From positions 186,001-250,000 of the forward strand of contig NZ_CP133774.1 of NCBI RefSeq assembly GCF_034344865.1: a stretch of 64,000 bases of DNA, written 5' to 3'. Of this stretch, positions 31,151 through 40,073 are shown one piece after another. Each line of letters begins with the position of its first letter. Position 1 is the first letter of the stretch. The notes below the pieces were generated by a model. It ran no database searches. It had not been told where the DNA came from and saw only the letters and a list, made by a program, of their open reading frames with translations. Both the position numbers and the translations under genes were made by a program. This DNA comes from Pseudomonas sp. 10S4 (lineage in GTDB: Bacteria; Pseudomonadota; Gammaproteobacteria; Pseudomonadales; Pseudomonadaceae).

Positions 31151-31675
31151 TCAGAGACGCAGGCGCCCGCCACGACTGCGTGCCGTGCCGAGGCCATGAG
31201 GCAGCAGGCTGGAACGGGTGTGAGCGTGACAAATGGCGATGGCCAGGGCATCCGAGGCATCGATTTGCGGCTTGCTGGTCAATTTGAGCATGTGCATGAC
31301 CATCATTTGCACCTGCTCTTTATTCGCCGCGCCGGTCCCGGTCACTGCCTGCTTGACCTGGGTCGCGGTGTATTCCGCAATTTCCAGGCTTTCTTCAGCG
31401 CCAGCAACAATGGCGGCACCGCGGGCCTGACCAAGCTTCAGTGCAGAGTCGGCGTTGCGCGCCATAAAGACCTTTTCGATGCCCATGGTCACCGGGCCGT
31501 AGGTCTGGATGACTTCCCGCACACCGCGATAGACGATTTGCAGGCGCTCGTGCAACTCGCCGGAGCCCGTGCGAATGCAACCCGACGCCACGTAAACGCA
31601 GCCACGCCCGGTATCGCGTACCACGCCATAACCGGTGATGCGCGAACCGGGGTCGATACCAAGAATTAAAGTCAT
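31151..31675 (-). CDS. ruvC: Crossover junction endodeoxyribonuclease RuvC
   Basis: A 174-residue resolvase of the RNase H fold that cuts Holliday junctions. Acidic residues are in [16 protein letters not shown] (Asp near residue 7), [11 protein letters not shown] (Glu near 66) and the C-terminal [12 protein letters not shown] (Asp near 140). The start is ATG 31675, where conservation begins; the open frame upstream runs into a REP. It is the first gene of ruvCAB, 115 bases before ruvA. Confidence 0.96.
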   Translation of the reverse strand: MTLILGIDPGSRITGYGVVRDTGRGCVYVASGCIRTGSGELHERLQIVYRGVREVIQTYGPVTMGIEKVFMARNADSALKLGQARGAAIVAGAEESLEIAEYTATQVKQAVTGTGAANKEQVQMMVMHMLKLTSKPQIDASDALAIAICHAHTRSSLLPHGLGTARSRGGRLRL

Positions 31676-31724
31676 AACGCCTGCGGGTTCAGTAAAAGCA
31701 CGATATCCAATACACCAAATAAAA

Positions 31725-31814
31725 TGTGGGAGCGAGCCTGCTCGCGAAAGCGGTTTCATATTCAGCAACGATGTTGCCTGAAAATCCGCATTCGCGAGCA
31801 AGCTCGCTCCCACA
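31725..31814. repeat. REP/BIME palindrome pair
   Basis: TGTGGGAGCGAGCCTGCTCG and an inverted arm between yebC and ruvC. Confidence 0.9.
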
Positions 31815-31831
31815 TTGGATCTTAGTCGCCC

Positions 31832-32580
31832 TTAACCCAGCTGTGCGGCAACCGACTCCGGAATGTCCGCGTTGGAATAGACGTTCTGCACGTCATCCAG
31901 GTCTTCCAGCATGTCGATCAGCTTGAGGACCTTCTCGGCGCCGTCCAGGTCCAGTTCGGCACTGGTGGTCGGCAGCATGACGATTTCCGCGTCATCGCCT
32001 TTGAAACCGGCTGCTTCCAACGCGTTACGCACGGAGTAGAACCCAGCGAACGAGGTGAACACGTCGATCGAGCCGTCTTCGTGGGTGACCACGTCATCGG
32101 CATCGGCTTCCATGGCCGCTTCCATCAGCGCGTCTTCATCAACGCCTGGCGCGAAGGAAATCTGCCCCTTGCGTTCGAACAGATAGGCCACCGAACCGTC
32201 AGTACCAAGGTTGCCGCCACACTTGCTGAAGGCATGGCGAACAGCGGCTGCCGTGCGGTTACGGTTGTCGGTCATGCACTCGACCATCACCGCCACACCA
32301 CCCGGGCCGTAGCCTTCGTAGCTGAGTTCGACCATGTCGTCGGTATCGGCTGCACCGGTCACCGCGAGCGACCGCGCGATGCAATGATGTCGCGGCTCAT
32401 GTTTGCACCAAGGGCCTTGTCCAGCGCCAGACGCAGACGCGGGTTGGAGCCTGGGTCGCCGCCGCCCTGACGGGCCGCAACGGTCAGCTCACGAATCCAC
32501 TTGGTGAAAATCTTGCCCTTCTTGGCATCCTGACGTTCTTTGCGGTGCTTGATGTTCGCCCACTTGGAATGACCCGCCAT
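31832..32580 (-). CDS. yebC: YebC/PmpR transcriptional regulator, DUF28 (two indels)
   Basis: A DNA-binding regulator of about 248 residues; the P. aeruginosa homolog PmpR represses quinolone signalling. The N-terminal part is intact from [19 protein letters not shown] (32580) to GANMSRDII. The rest is intact from [20 protein letters not shown] to the end. Between them two extra bases occur, near 32381 and 32359. Without them the sequence reads DRAVARGAGAADTDD, the expected conserved link. The second part carries an accidental GTG that could look like a start. Two insertions only 22 bases apart suggest poor local base calling. It lies downstream of aspS, with a terminator between. Confidence 0.88.
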
Positions 32581-32661
32581 ATCTCGCTCCGAATTCTCTT
32601 TGAAACATTGCCCGCCGCGCATTGAGCGCCGGCCAGCAACAAAAAATCTCGACCTATAAAA

Positions 32662-32688
32662 AAGGCGCATCCCATAAGGATGCGCCTT
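32662..32688 (-). terminator. Terminator of aspS
   Basis: On the minus strand AAGGCGCATCC-TTATG-GGATGCGCC is followed by TTTTTTATA, twelve bases after the aspS stop. Confidence 0.9.
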
Positions 32689-32699
32689 CAGGGTCAGCC

Positions 32700-34475
32700 T
32701 TACTCAGCCTTCGGCGTTTCGCGCAGACGAATGTGCAGTTCGCGCAATGCCTTGGCATCCACCACACCCGGTGCTTGCGTCATCACGTCGGCAGCACTCT
32801 GGGTTTTAGGGAACGCGATCACTTCACGGATCGACTGGGCACCGGTCATCAGCATCACCAAACGGTCCAGACCGAAGGCCAGGCCACCGTGCGGCGGCGC
32901 GCCGTATTTCAGGGCGTCGAGCAGGAAGCCGAATTTCTCTTCCTGTTCCGCTTCTTCGATACCCAACAGGCGGAACACCGTCTGCTGCATTTCCTTGCGG
33001 TGGATACGGATCGAACCGCCACCCAGCTCGGTGCCGTTCAGGACCATGTCGTAGGCACGGGACAGAGCGGTCGCCGGGTTGGCTTCCAGTTCTTCCGGCG
33101 TGCACTTCGGCGCGGTGAACGGGTGGTGCAAGGCACTGAAGCTGCCGTCGTCGTTTTCTTCGAACATCGGGAAGTCGACGACCCACATTGGCGCCCACTT
33201 GCAGGTCAGCAGGTTCAGGTCGTTGCCGACCTTGATCCGCAGTGCACCCAGGGCTTCGCTGACGATCTTCGATTTGTCGGCGCCGAAGAACACGATGTCG
33301 CCGTCAACTGCGCCAACACGATCAAGGATCACGTTGAGGTTGGCTTCAGGGATGTTCTTGACGATTGGCGACTGCAGGCCTTCAACGCCTTTAGCGCGCT
33401 CGTTGACCTTGATGTACGCCAGGCCCTTGGCACCGTAGATGCCGACGAACTTGGTGTAGTCGTCGATCTGCTTGCGCGGCATGCTCGCAGCGCCTGGTAC
33501 GCGCAGGGCGGCAATGCGGCATTTCGGGTCGTTGGCAGGGCCGCTGAACACCTTGAAGTCGACTTCTTTCAGTTGGTCGGCAACGTCAACCAGTTCCAGC
33601 GGGTTACGCAGGTCCGGCTTGTCGGAACCGTAACGGCGCATGGCTTCTTCGAAGGTCATGTGCGGGAAGTCGCCGAATTCCAGATCCAGCACTTCCTTGA
33701 ACAGGTTGCGGATCATTTGCTCGGTGATGCCCATGATCTCTTTTTCATCGAGGAAGCTGGTCTCGATGTCGATCTGGGTGAATTCCGGCTGGCGGTCAGC
33801 CCGCAGGTCTTCGTCACGGAAGCACTTGGCGATCTGGTAGTAACGATCGAAGCCGGCAACCATCAGCAGTTGCTTGAACAACTGTGGCGATTGCGGCAAG
33901 GCGAAGAAGGAACCGGCGTGAGTACGGCTCGGCACCAGGTAGTCGCGCGCGCCTTCCGGGGTAGCACGGGTCAGGATCGGCGTCTCGACGTCGAGGAAGC
34001 CGTTCTCGTCCAGGAAGCGACGGATGCTTGTAGTCATGCGCGAACGCAGACGCAGCTTCTCGAGCATTTCCGGGCGACGCAGGTCGAGGAAGCGATAGCG
34101 CAGGCGGGTTTCTTCGCCAACGTCGGAGAACTCGTTGAGCGGGAACGGCGGGGTTTCCGACTCGTTCAGCACTTCCAGCTCGTAGCCCAGCACTTCGATC
34201 ATGCCCGACGCCATGTTGGCGTTGGTGGCACCGGCCGGACGCAGGCGAACCTTGCCGGTGATCTTCACGACGTATTCGCTGCGCACGCGATCGGCGGCGG
34301 CGAAGCTCTCGGCGCGGTCCGGATCGAATACCACTTGGGCCAGACCGTCACGATCACGGATATCGAGGAAAATCACCCCGCCGTGGTCACGGCGACGGTG
34401 TACCCAACCGCAAAGAGTAATTTCCTGGCCTTCCAGGGCTTCGTTCAGCTGGCCGCAATAATGGCTGCGCATCAT
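32700..34475 (-). CDS. aspS: Aspartyl-tRNA synthetase (bacterial type)
   Basis: A 591-residue class II synthetase. The N-terminal OB domain reads the anticodon (about 1-110, with [21 protein letters not shown]). Motif 2 is [19 protein letters not shown] (about 217-235) and motif 3 [12 protein letters not shown] (about 535-546). A GAD insertion lies between. Pseudomonad AspRS is of the non-discriminating kind that also charges tRNA-Asn; this is known for the family, not seen here. The start is ATG 34475 (MMRSHYCG), with ATG 34472 as alternative. Confidence 0.97.
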   Translation of the reverse strand: MMRSHYCGQLNEALEGQEITLCGWVHRRRDHGGVIFLDIRDRDGLAQVVFDPDRAESFAAADRVRSEYVVKITGKVRLRPAGATNANMASGMIEVLGYELEVLNESETPPFPLNEFSDVGEETRLRYRFLDLRRPEMLEKLRLRSRMTTSIRRFLDENGFLDVETPILTRATPEGARDYLVPSRTHAGSFFALPQSPQLFKQLLMVAGFDRYYQIAKCFRDEDLRADRQPEFTQIDIETSFLDEKEIMGITEQMIRNLFKEVLDLEFGDFPHMTFEEAMRRYGSDKPDLRNPLELVDVADQLKEVDFKVFSGPANDPKCRIAALRVPGAASMPRKQIDDYTKFVGIYGAKGLAYIKVNERAKGVEGLQSPIVKNIPEANLNVILDRVGAVDGDIVFFGADKSKIVSEALGALRIKVGNDLNLLTCKWAPMWVVDFPMFEENDDGSFSALHHPFTAPKCTPEELEANPATALSRAYDMVLNGTELGGGSIRIHRKEMQQTVFRLLGIEEAEQEEKFGFLLDALKYGAPPHGGLAFGLDRLVMLMTGAQSIREVIAFPKTQSAADVMTQAPGVVDAKALRELHIRLRETPKAE

Positions 34476-34596
34476 GGTAGTGGTTTCACTTCTCGTAATC
34501 GAAATTCGTTTGGAGGCCTCGCGTACATCCAGCCCTTTATAAAGGTGCCAGATGATGCAAGAACTCACTCGTGTCGTTCAACTCAGGTTCCAGACC

Positions 34597-34818
34597 TTAG
34601 TCAGCTTTGTCGCCGCCGGCCAGATTCTTCTTGGAACCGGTCTTGAAGTCGGTTTCGTACCAGCCGGTGCCACTGAGGCGGAAACCCGGCATGGACAGCA
34701 TCTTCTTGAGCTCTGGTGCCTGGCACGCAGGGCAGTCGACCAGCGGTGCTGCGCTGATCTTTTGAATGGCTTCCAACTGATGACCACAGGAAGCACATTG
34801 ATAGTCGTACATCGGCAT
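34597..34818 (-). CDS. FmdB family zinc-ribbon protein
   Basis: A 73-residue protein with one zinc ribbon: MPMYDYQCASCGHQLEAIQ with CASC (about 8-11) and a second pair CPAC (about 29-32). The C-terminus GTGWYETDFKTGSKK is typical of the FmdB/CxxC_CXXC_SSSS family. Function unknown; a regulatory or carrier role is guessed for some members. ATG 34818 is chosen because the long frame upstream is not conserved. It is upstream of aspS in the same direction (121-base gap), so they may be cotranscribed. Confidence 0.88.
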   Translation of the reverse strand: MPMYDYQCASCGHQLEAIQKISAAPLVDCPACQAPELKKMLSMPGFRLSGTGWYETDFKTGSKKNLAGGDKAD

Positions 34819-34981
34819 GGGGGTTGTCTCGGCGATCAGATTGCTACCGCATACGCAGGGTTTTGCGGCAAAGAGCGGGATTATATCCATTAAATGCAGC
34901 CTGTGCAGCCGTAAGACTGCACAGACCGACACACCGCCCACTCTGGCCAACCACACAGGTGAGCCAGGTGAGGGGCGCGCA

Positions 34982-35296
34982 CTACTTAAGGCTGTGTACA
35001 ACGCAGACAACACGAACCAGCCCGGTGAAATTCTTCACCCCGCCGTGACGCAAATGAACCTCGCGGTCCACGTGGGACAACAGGGCACTGATCGAGCAGC
35101 AATTGAGCGTGGCCATTTCACTCAGGATTTCCCAATAGACCTGCTCTAGCCGCAGACAGGTCGCAAAACCGTTCAAGCGCACCGATCGGGATAAAGGCCG
35201 GGCCAACCCCATATCGAACTCGCTGACGAACGGATCAATTTTTATTGCCTGTTGTTCGCCGAGCCTCCATTCGCCTCGACTTTCTCCATAAACCAT
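34982..35296 (-). CDS. Ribbon-helix-helix domain protein
   Basis: A 104-residue protein. The C-terminal half has the pattern of the RHH_4 family: RSVRLNGFATCLRLEQVYWE (a beta strand and helix), then ALLSHVDREV and GGVKNFTGLVRVVCV. Such proteins are expected to bind DNA as dimers or to act as partner subunits. The target is unknown. The start at 35296 has AAAGGAGTGTCAACGGT before it; the frame is also open to an ATG at 35371 without such a site. Unusually Cys-rich for a cytoplasmic protein (four Cys). Confidence 0.65.
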   Translation of the reverse strand: MVYGESRGEWRLGEQQAIKIDPFVSEFDMGLARPLSRSVRLNGFATCLRLEQVYWEILSEMATLNCCSISALLSHVDREVHLRHGGVKNFTGLVRVVCVVHSLK

Positions 35297-35433
35297 ACCG
35301 TTGACACTCCTTTGCCATCCCTGGTTTCTATAAGAGCAACCTCCTGTGCCTTTATAAAAACGCAGGCGCAAAGTTATATCCAGATGACTTTATGACCATC
35401 AACGTAGGATAAGCAGACAACGGAGAGAGGATC

Positions 35434-35493
35434 ATGGACACGGTCCTACGCCAGACCATTTCCTACATGACCCGGCATGTTTTCTTTAACTGA
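35434..35493 (+). CDS. Possible 19-residue small ORF
   Basis: MDTVLRQTISYMTRHVFFN, with a good CGGAGAGAGGATC before its ATG. It stands alone between the RHH gene and the Dps terminator. No homolog is recognised. The ribosome-binding site is the only positive evidence; it could equally be the leader of a lost gene or chance. Confidence 0.25.
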   Translation: MDTVLRQTISYMTRHVFFN

Positions 35494-35511
35494 CACGGTG
35501 TTTTTCTGAGG

Positions 35512-35559
35512 AAAAAAACGCTGCGCGGACAACGCCGCCCCCGGCGCCATCCGCGCACC
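35512..35559 (-). terminator. Terminator of the Dps gene
   Basis: On the minus strand TGCGCGGA and TCCGCGCA form the outer stem of a GC-rich hairpin, followed by GCGTTTTTTTC. Confidence 0.75.
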
Positions 35560-35566
35560 GACGTTA

Positions 35567-36037
35567 TTACTGATCCAGCAACGAGCGCAGCATCCACGCT
35601 GTTTTCTCATGAACCTGCATACGCTGGGTCAGCAAGTCCGCCGTTGGCTCGTCACTGACTTTGTCCAGCAACGGGAAAATCCCGCGTGCGGTGCGGGTCA
35701 CCGCTTCCTGGCCGTCGACCAGTTGCTTGATCATGTTTTCGGCAGTGGGTACGCCCTCCTCTTCTTTAATAGAAGACAGACGCGCATAAACCGAATAGGC
35801 ACCGGGTGCAGGAAAGCCCAAGGCACGGATTCGCTCGGCAATTGAATCGACCGCCAGGGCCAGTTCGGTGTATTGCTCTTCGAACATCAAGTGCAGGGTC
35901 CGAAACATCGGCCCCGTGACGTTCCAGTGGAAGTTGTGGGTTTTCAAATACAGCACATAGGTGTCCGAGAGCAGGCGCGACAGCCCGTCGACGATGGACT
36001 TGCGATCCGCCTCACTGATACCGATATCAATTGCCAT
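35567..36037 (-). CDS. dps: Dps family ferritin-like DNA protection protein
   Basis: A 156-residue protein predicted to form a 12-mer shell that oxidises and stores iron. The ferroxidase segment is [20 protein letters not shown] (about 33-52), followed by [20 protein letters not shown], with the His, Asp and Glu ligands of the Dps dimer interface. It has no long Lys-rich N-terminal tail, so DNA binding is uncertain. The start follows a GGGGGTAAAC. Divergent from the membrane cold-shock gene, as in P. aeruginosa (PA0962 next to PA0961). Confidence 0.93.
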   Translation of the reverse strand: MAIDIGISEADRKSIVDGLSRLLSDTYVLYLKTHNFHWNVTGPMFRTLHLMFEEQYTELALAVDSIAERIRALGFPAPGAYSVYARLSSIKEEEGVPTAENMIKQLVDGQEAVTRTARGIFPLLDKVSDEPTADLLTQRMQVHEKTAWMLRSLLDQ

Positions 36038-36347
36038 GTTTACCCCCTAAAGGTGATGAAATTCATCGAACAAGTGCAGGACCACTGTAGCAAGGCGATG
36101 GACCCACCGCTGCTTTGCAGGGCCGACAGGCCTGCGACAAATCGACCGTGGGGGCACCGCCGGACTCCCTGATTTGAGTAGCCGCAGCCTTTGCTGTTAA
36201 ATAGGCAGTGTGTCGCCATGTCCCTATTTTTCGGGGTGTCGCGCATAGGCTGGTACCGGGTGCGTGTCCACCGCCTCTTATTGTTCTGAAGCGAACCGTG
36301 CTCAATCAGCTCTTCCTTGTGATCCGTCTTAACGTGAGTCAATCAAA
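36038..36347. other. Divergent intergenic region, Dps to membrane cold-shock gene
   Basis: About 310 bases without a supported gene. It must contain two divergent promoters, but I cannot place them reliably. No repeat element is visible. Confidence 0.4.
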
Positions 36348-36950
36348 ATGTTGAAAATCGTCCACCTGCTAATGGGCGCAGCAGCCTTGCTGCTGTCCTT
36401 CATCCCTAGCCTGCGATCCGAAGCCGTACCTTACCTGCAACAACCCGATGCGCTTTACCTGGCCTTTTTCGGCCTGCTCAACCTGACCCTCGCTCCGGTT
36501 ATTCCTTACTGGAACAAAGGTCCTCGCCATCAACTGCAAAACCTGGTCAGCGCCCTGCTGGTCCTGGCTGTCGTATTGCAAACCCTGACGTTGATCGCAC
36601 CGATGCCGGTTATCGCCGGTCAACCTGCGGTGCTGTTCAGTCTGGTCATTACCCTGGTCGCTGTGCTCCTGCACCTGGCAATCAGCTTCTACAAATCGTC
36701 ACCGGCCGCCTCTTCGCCAAGCTATGACATGAGCAACCGCGATACCGGCACCGTCAAGTGGTTCAACACCTCCAAAGGCTTCGGCTTTATTTCCCGCGAC
36801 TCCGGCGATGATATTTTCGTGCACTTCCGGGCCATTCGTGGCGAAGGTCACCGCGTCCTGGTCGAAGGCCAGCGCGTGGAGTTCTCCGTGATGAATCGCG
36901 ACAAAGGCCTGCAAGCCGAAGATGTGATTGCCGCATTGCCCCGTCGCTGA
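36348..36950 (+). CDS. Membrane-anchored cold-shock domain protein
   Basis: A 200-residue fusion. The N-terminal half has three or four hydrophobic segments (about 3-21, 36-54, 66-84 and 92-112). A short Ser/Pro/Ala linker follows, then a complete cold-shock domain at about 131-199. The domain has RNP-1 KGFGFISR and RNP-2 DIFVHFRAI and begins [12 protein letters not shown]. It would place a nucleic-acid-binding domain at the inner face of the membrane. The arrangement is conserved in pseudomonads (PA0961 in P. aeruginosa), but the role is unknown. A bidirectional terminator follows. Confidence 0.88.
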   Translation: MLKIVHLLMGAAALLLSFIPSLRSEAVPYLQQPDALYLAFFGLLNLTLAPVIPYWNKGPRHQLQNLVSALLVLAVVLQTLTLIAPMPVIAGQPAVLFSLVITLVAVLLHLAISFYKSSPAASSPSYDMSNRDTGTVKWFNTSKGFGFISRDSGDDIFVHFRAIRGEGHRVLVEGQRVEFSVMNRDKGLQAEDVIAALPRR

Positions 36951-36962
36951 TTCCAGGCGATA

Positions 36963-37001
36963 AAAAAACCGCGAGCAGCCTGGCTGTTCGCGGTTTTTTA
37001 T
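36963..37001. terminator. Bidirectional terminator
   Basis: AAAAAACCGCGA(G)CAGCC and the complementary TTCGCGGTTTTTT arm. It serves the cold-shock fusion on the plus strand and slyX on the minus strand. Confidence 0.88.
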
Positions 37002-37054
37002 TGCGTCGACTTTTAGCCGGTGAACTCAATGCCGGCGAAATCAATGCCTTTGAG

Positions 37055-37261
37055 TCAGTAGTGCGGCGGGGGCGCCTCTTCTTCGGAGGATTCGAACTGG
37101 CCGACCATTTCCTCCTGACGCCGCAGCAGAGCAGCCATTTGCAGTTGCAGGCGTTCGACCACCCGTTGTTGCGTGACCAGGATATCGTTCAATGACTGAA
37201 TGGTGTCGTCCTGGAACGCCAATTGGCTTTCCAGGTCGTTGACGCGCTCTTCCAGGCTCAT
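37055..37261 (-). CDS. slyX: SlyX family protein
   Basis: A 68-residue protein, almost entirely coiled coil (about 1-55: [20 protein letters not shown] and onwards), with an acidic tail ending in PPPHY, the conserved SlyX end. Function is unknown. It is three bases downstream of the HIT gene stop, so the two are cotranscribed. Confidence 0.93.
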   Translation of the reverse strand: MSLEERVNDLESQLAFQDDTIQSLNDILVTQQRVVERLQLQMAALLRRQEEMVGQFESSEEEAPPPHY

Positions 37262-37264
37262 GTG

Positions 37265-37690
37265 TCAGCCCTCCAGAAACGTGAATTTGTCGGTCAAGAC
37301 CAGACGCAGTCGTTCGCGAATGACCGCGACCTGTTCGTCACTGTAGGGCTTGGCCGGGTGCTTGCCCCAGACCGGGGCTGGCCACGCCGCGTCTTCACGC
37401 TTACGCACGATCACATGCATATGCAGCTGACTGACAACGTTACCCAGCGCGGCAACGTTCAGCTTGTCGGCGTCGAACGAGTCCTTGAGCATCTCTGCCA
37501 GGGCGGTGGTTTCCTGCCAGAGCTGCTGTTGATCTGCGACATCTAACTGAAACAACTCGCTGATATCCTCGCGGCGTGGCACCAGGATGAACCAGGGGTA
37601 GTTCGAATCGTTGGACAAGAGCAACCGGCAGAGTGGGAAATCCCCGATCGGTAAGGTGTCTTGTTGAAGTCGTGGATCTAAAGCGAACAC
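37265..37690 (-). CDS. HIT domain protein
   Basis: A 141-residue histidine-triad-fold protein. HIT proteins are nucleotide hydrolases or transferases. The motif is QLHMHVIVR (about 93-101), with Gln in place of the first His, as in many bacterial members. CRLLLSNDSNYPWFILVPRR is the N-terminal family segment. The frame is open far upstream, but GTG 37690 is preceded by GGCGGGAGTGCGCACA and starts the conserved VFALDPRLQQD, so it is chosen. Upstream of slyX. Confidence 0.88.
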   Translation of the reverse strand: MFALDPRLQQDTLPIGDFPLCRLLLSNDSNYPWFILVPRREDISELFQLDVADQQQLWQETTALAEMLKDSFDADKLNVAALGNVVSQLHMHVIVRKREDAAWPAPVWGKHPAKPYSDEQVAVIRERLRLVLTDKFTFLEG

Positions 37691-38603
37691 TGTGCGCACT
37701 CCCGCCGGTTTCATCATTTTCAGCTTAGCGCCCCTCATCTGAGGCTGCGCGCCAAGCGACAGGACGGCAGCATACCTGCGAATGCCCCGGGCTTCACGAC
37801 GAACCGTACTCATAGCCAGACCGGTCCATTCAGCAACGCGGGACGAGCGCCCCGACATGAGACATTTTTCACTGGAGCGCACCATTACAGAACCGATACC
37901 CACAAAAAAAACGCTGGAATGACCCACTGATAACCGTACGTTTTCATGCCCTAAACGTGCGCACTGTGTGAATTCGGTACAGCGATTAAAATTTTTTGCA
38001 CCAAAACCGCACAGCGCGTCTACGCTGAGTGCGTCAGGTTGCGCCAATTACTCACTTTTGGTGTGAACCGGTAACGTTTTTTGTGGTCGCTCGACGAGCA
38101 CGATGTGGCAACACCATGCAAACCATGGCGTCAAGTGCAAACAAAACGGACTTGAACCCCCCGGTTTTATGAGGTTTTTACAGCAGCAAGCAGGCCTACA
38201 GAAAAAAACAGGTGCGGATTGCTGATTTGAGCACGCTTGTTGCATTCACACCCATATCGCCTATAAGCGCCCCGCTGGAAGTGGGAACCTTAAGGCAAAT
38301 AAAAACAGTGGCAGGGTTGCCCGATGGAGATTCAAACGTTTCACCAGGGACTCTTTTTACCGATGCTCAAACCCAGAAAAACAACGCTAAAGTTGTCAAT
38401 CCGGTTGCGTCGGGGCAGTGAATTTGCGACATCTACCAAGCCGTTTGCGACAGGGTCGTAAAGAAGCTGAAAGGTTAGATACGCAAGTATCGCCAACATT
38501 GTCGGCGTGATATAAGTTTGCGCCGACACAAAAGAAAGAGCCGCCCAGATAATAAAACAGGTGGGACGGCAGTACTCTTCTAAAACCAAAGGAGCAAATC
38601 ACG
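37691..38603. other. Long intergenic region upstream of oprD
   Basis: About 910 bases with no convincing gene on either strand; the open frames have poor codon use and no recognisable product. GC content is lower than in the genes around, with several A runs. It holds the TTTGCGACA repeats described separately and the oprD leader with AAAGGAGCAAATC. A small RNA or a long regulated leader is possible but not shown. Confidence 0.5.
38423..38452 (-). promoter_or_regulatory. Candidate ArgR sites upstream of oprD (TTTGCGACA direct repeats)
   Basis: TTTGCGACA occurs at 38423-38431 and 38444-38452, exactly 21 bases (two helical turns) apart. The minus-strand core TGTCGC is the hexamer of the pseudomonad ArgR half-site (TGTCGC-N8-AA), though the downstream AA does not fit well. 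In P. aeruginosa ArgR activates oprD with arginine as inducer. Confidence 0.45.
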
Positions 38604-39932
38604 ATGCGCGTGATGAAGTGGAGCATGATCGCACTGGCAGTTGCAGCAGCAGCCAGTACTCAATTGGCAACGGCCGCACCTTTCGTAAGCGACCAGTCCG
38701 AAGCCAAAGGCTTTGTAGAAGACAGCACAGCTAAGCTGCTGCTTCGCAACTACTACTACAACCGTAACAAGACCAATGGCGCAGTCGACGACAAAGACTG
38801 GACCCAAGGCTTCCTCGGCAACTTCAGCTCGGGTTACACCCAGGGCACTGTTGGTGTCGGTATCGATGCTTTCGGTTATCTGGCTGTCAAACTTGACGGC
38901 TCCGACAAGTACTCCGGTTCGGGCAACCTGAGCACTAGCGCAAATGGCGAAAACAACGACAGCCAAGGCAAAGCCGGCGCTGCTGTTAAATTCCGCATTT
39001 CCAAAACCGAGCTGAAAGTCGGCGACATGCAGCCATCCACCGCTCCGGTGTTTGCTGTTGGCGGTTCCCGTGTACTTCCTCAGACTGCCAGCGGTTTCCA
39101 ACTGCAGAGCAGCGAAGTCAAAGACCTTGACCTGGAAGCCGGCCACTTCACCTCGGCCACCAGCCAGGACCGCAACGCTCGTGATGGCGATCTGTGGGCT
39201 ACCTACGCTGGCGTGCAAGCCAACTCCATCGACTACTTCGGTGGCAAGTACGGCATCAACGACAACCTGACCGCGTCGCTGTATGCAGCCAAGCTGGAAG
39301 ACATCTGGAACCAGTACTACGCCAACGTGAACTACACCATCCCGATGGGTGGCGATCAGTCGGTTAACCTGGACGGTAACATCTACCGCACCACCGATAC
39401 CGGCAGTGCAAAAGCAGGCGAAATCAGCAACACCGCCTTCTCCCTGGCCGCTGCTTTCTCGTTCCTGAAAGCACACACCCTGACCTTCGCTTTCCAGAAG
39501 GTTAACGGTGACACTCCGTTCGACTACATCGGCGTGGGCAAAAACAACCGTGGCGGCGACTCGATCTTCCTCGCCAACTCCATCCAGTACTCTGACTTTA
39601 ACGCTCCTGGCGAAAAGTCCGCTCAAGTCCGTTATGACTTGAAAATGGCCGAGTACGGCGTTCCTGGTCTGAGCTTCATGACCCGTTACGTTAAAGGTTG
39701 GGACATCGACGGTACCAACACTCCAGCAGGTTCCTCTTACGCTGGTCTGTATGGCAAAGATGGCAAACACCACGAAACCAACGTCGAAGCCAAGTACGTA
39801 GTTCAAACAGGCCCGGCGAAAGACCTTTCGTTCCGTATTCGTCAGTCTTGGCACGTTGCTAACGCCGCTGAAGGCGAAGGTGATATCTCCGAGTTCCGCC
39901 TGATCACCGAGTACCCACTGAACATCCTCTAA
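38604..39932 (+). CDS. oprD: OprD family outer-membrane porin
   Basis: A 442-residue outer-membrane channel. Signal peptide about 1-24, cleaved after ATA before APFVSDQ. The mature part is a beta barrel with alternating patterns and a C-terminal Leu; family segments are AKLLLRNYYYNRN (about 43-55), QGFLGNFSSGYTQGTVGVG and AFSFLKAHTLTFAFQKVNGD. OprD porins carry basic amino acids, small peptides or other organic acids; which one cannot be told. Start preceded by AAAGGAGCAAATCACG. Monocistronic with a bidirectional terminator. Confidence 0.95.
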   Translation: MRVMKWSMIALAVAAAASTQLATAAPFVSDQSEAKGFVEDSTAKLLLRNYYYNRNKTNGAVDDKDWTQGFLGNFSSGYTQGTVGVGIDAFGYLAVKLDGSDKYSGSGNLSTSANGENNDSQGKAGAAVKFRISKTELKVGDMQPSTAPVFAVGGSRVLPQTASGFQLQSSEVKDLDLEAGHFTSATSQDRNARDGDLWATYAGVQANSIDYFGGKYGINDNLTASLYAAKLEDIWNQYYANVNYTIPMGGDQSVNLDGNIYRTTDTGSAKAGEISNTAFSLAAAFSFLKAHTLTFAFQKVNGDTPFDYIGVGKNNRGGDSIFLANSIQYSDFNAPGEKSAQVRYDLKMAEYGVPGLSFMTRYVKGWDIDGTNTPAGSSYAGLYGKDGKHHETNVEAKYVVQTGPAKDLSFRIRQSWHVANAAEGEGDISEFRLITEYPLNIL

Positions 39933-39960
39933 TCGTCATCGATTAAAGTTTGTCAGCATA

Positions 39961-39990
39961 AAAAAGGCCCATCTTCGGATGGGCCTTTTT
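39961..39990. terminator. Bidirectional terminator between oprD and mscS
   Basis: AAAAAGGCCCATC-TTCG-GATGGGCCTTTTT, a perfect hairpin with a stable TTCG loop. Confidence 0.95.
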
Positions 39991-40073
39991 ATTGTCTACG
40001 GCTTACGCTTAATTGATTAGCTTGCTACTCAATAACGCCTGACCCGCCAGTCAGGCATTAATTGATCTCAACC

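Noticed and set aside
32622..34646. A 674-codon plus-strand frame opposite aspS
   Set aside because: Antisense shadow; composition matches reversed aspS codons.
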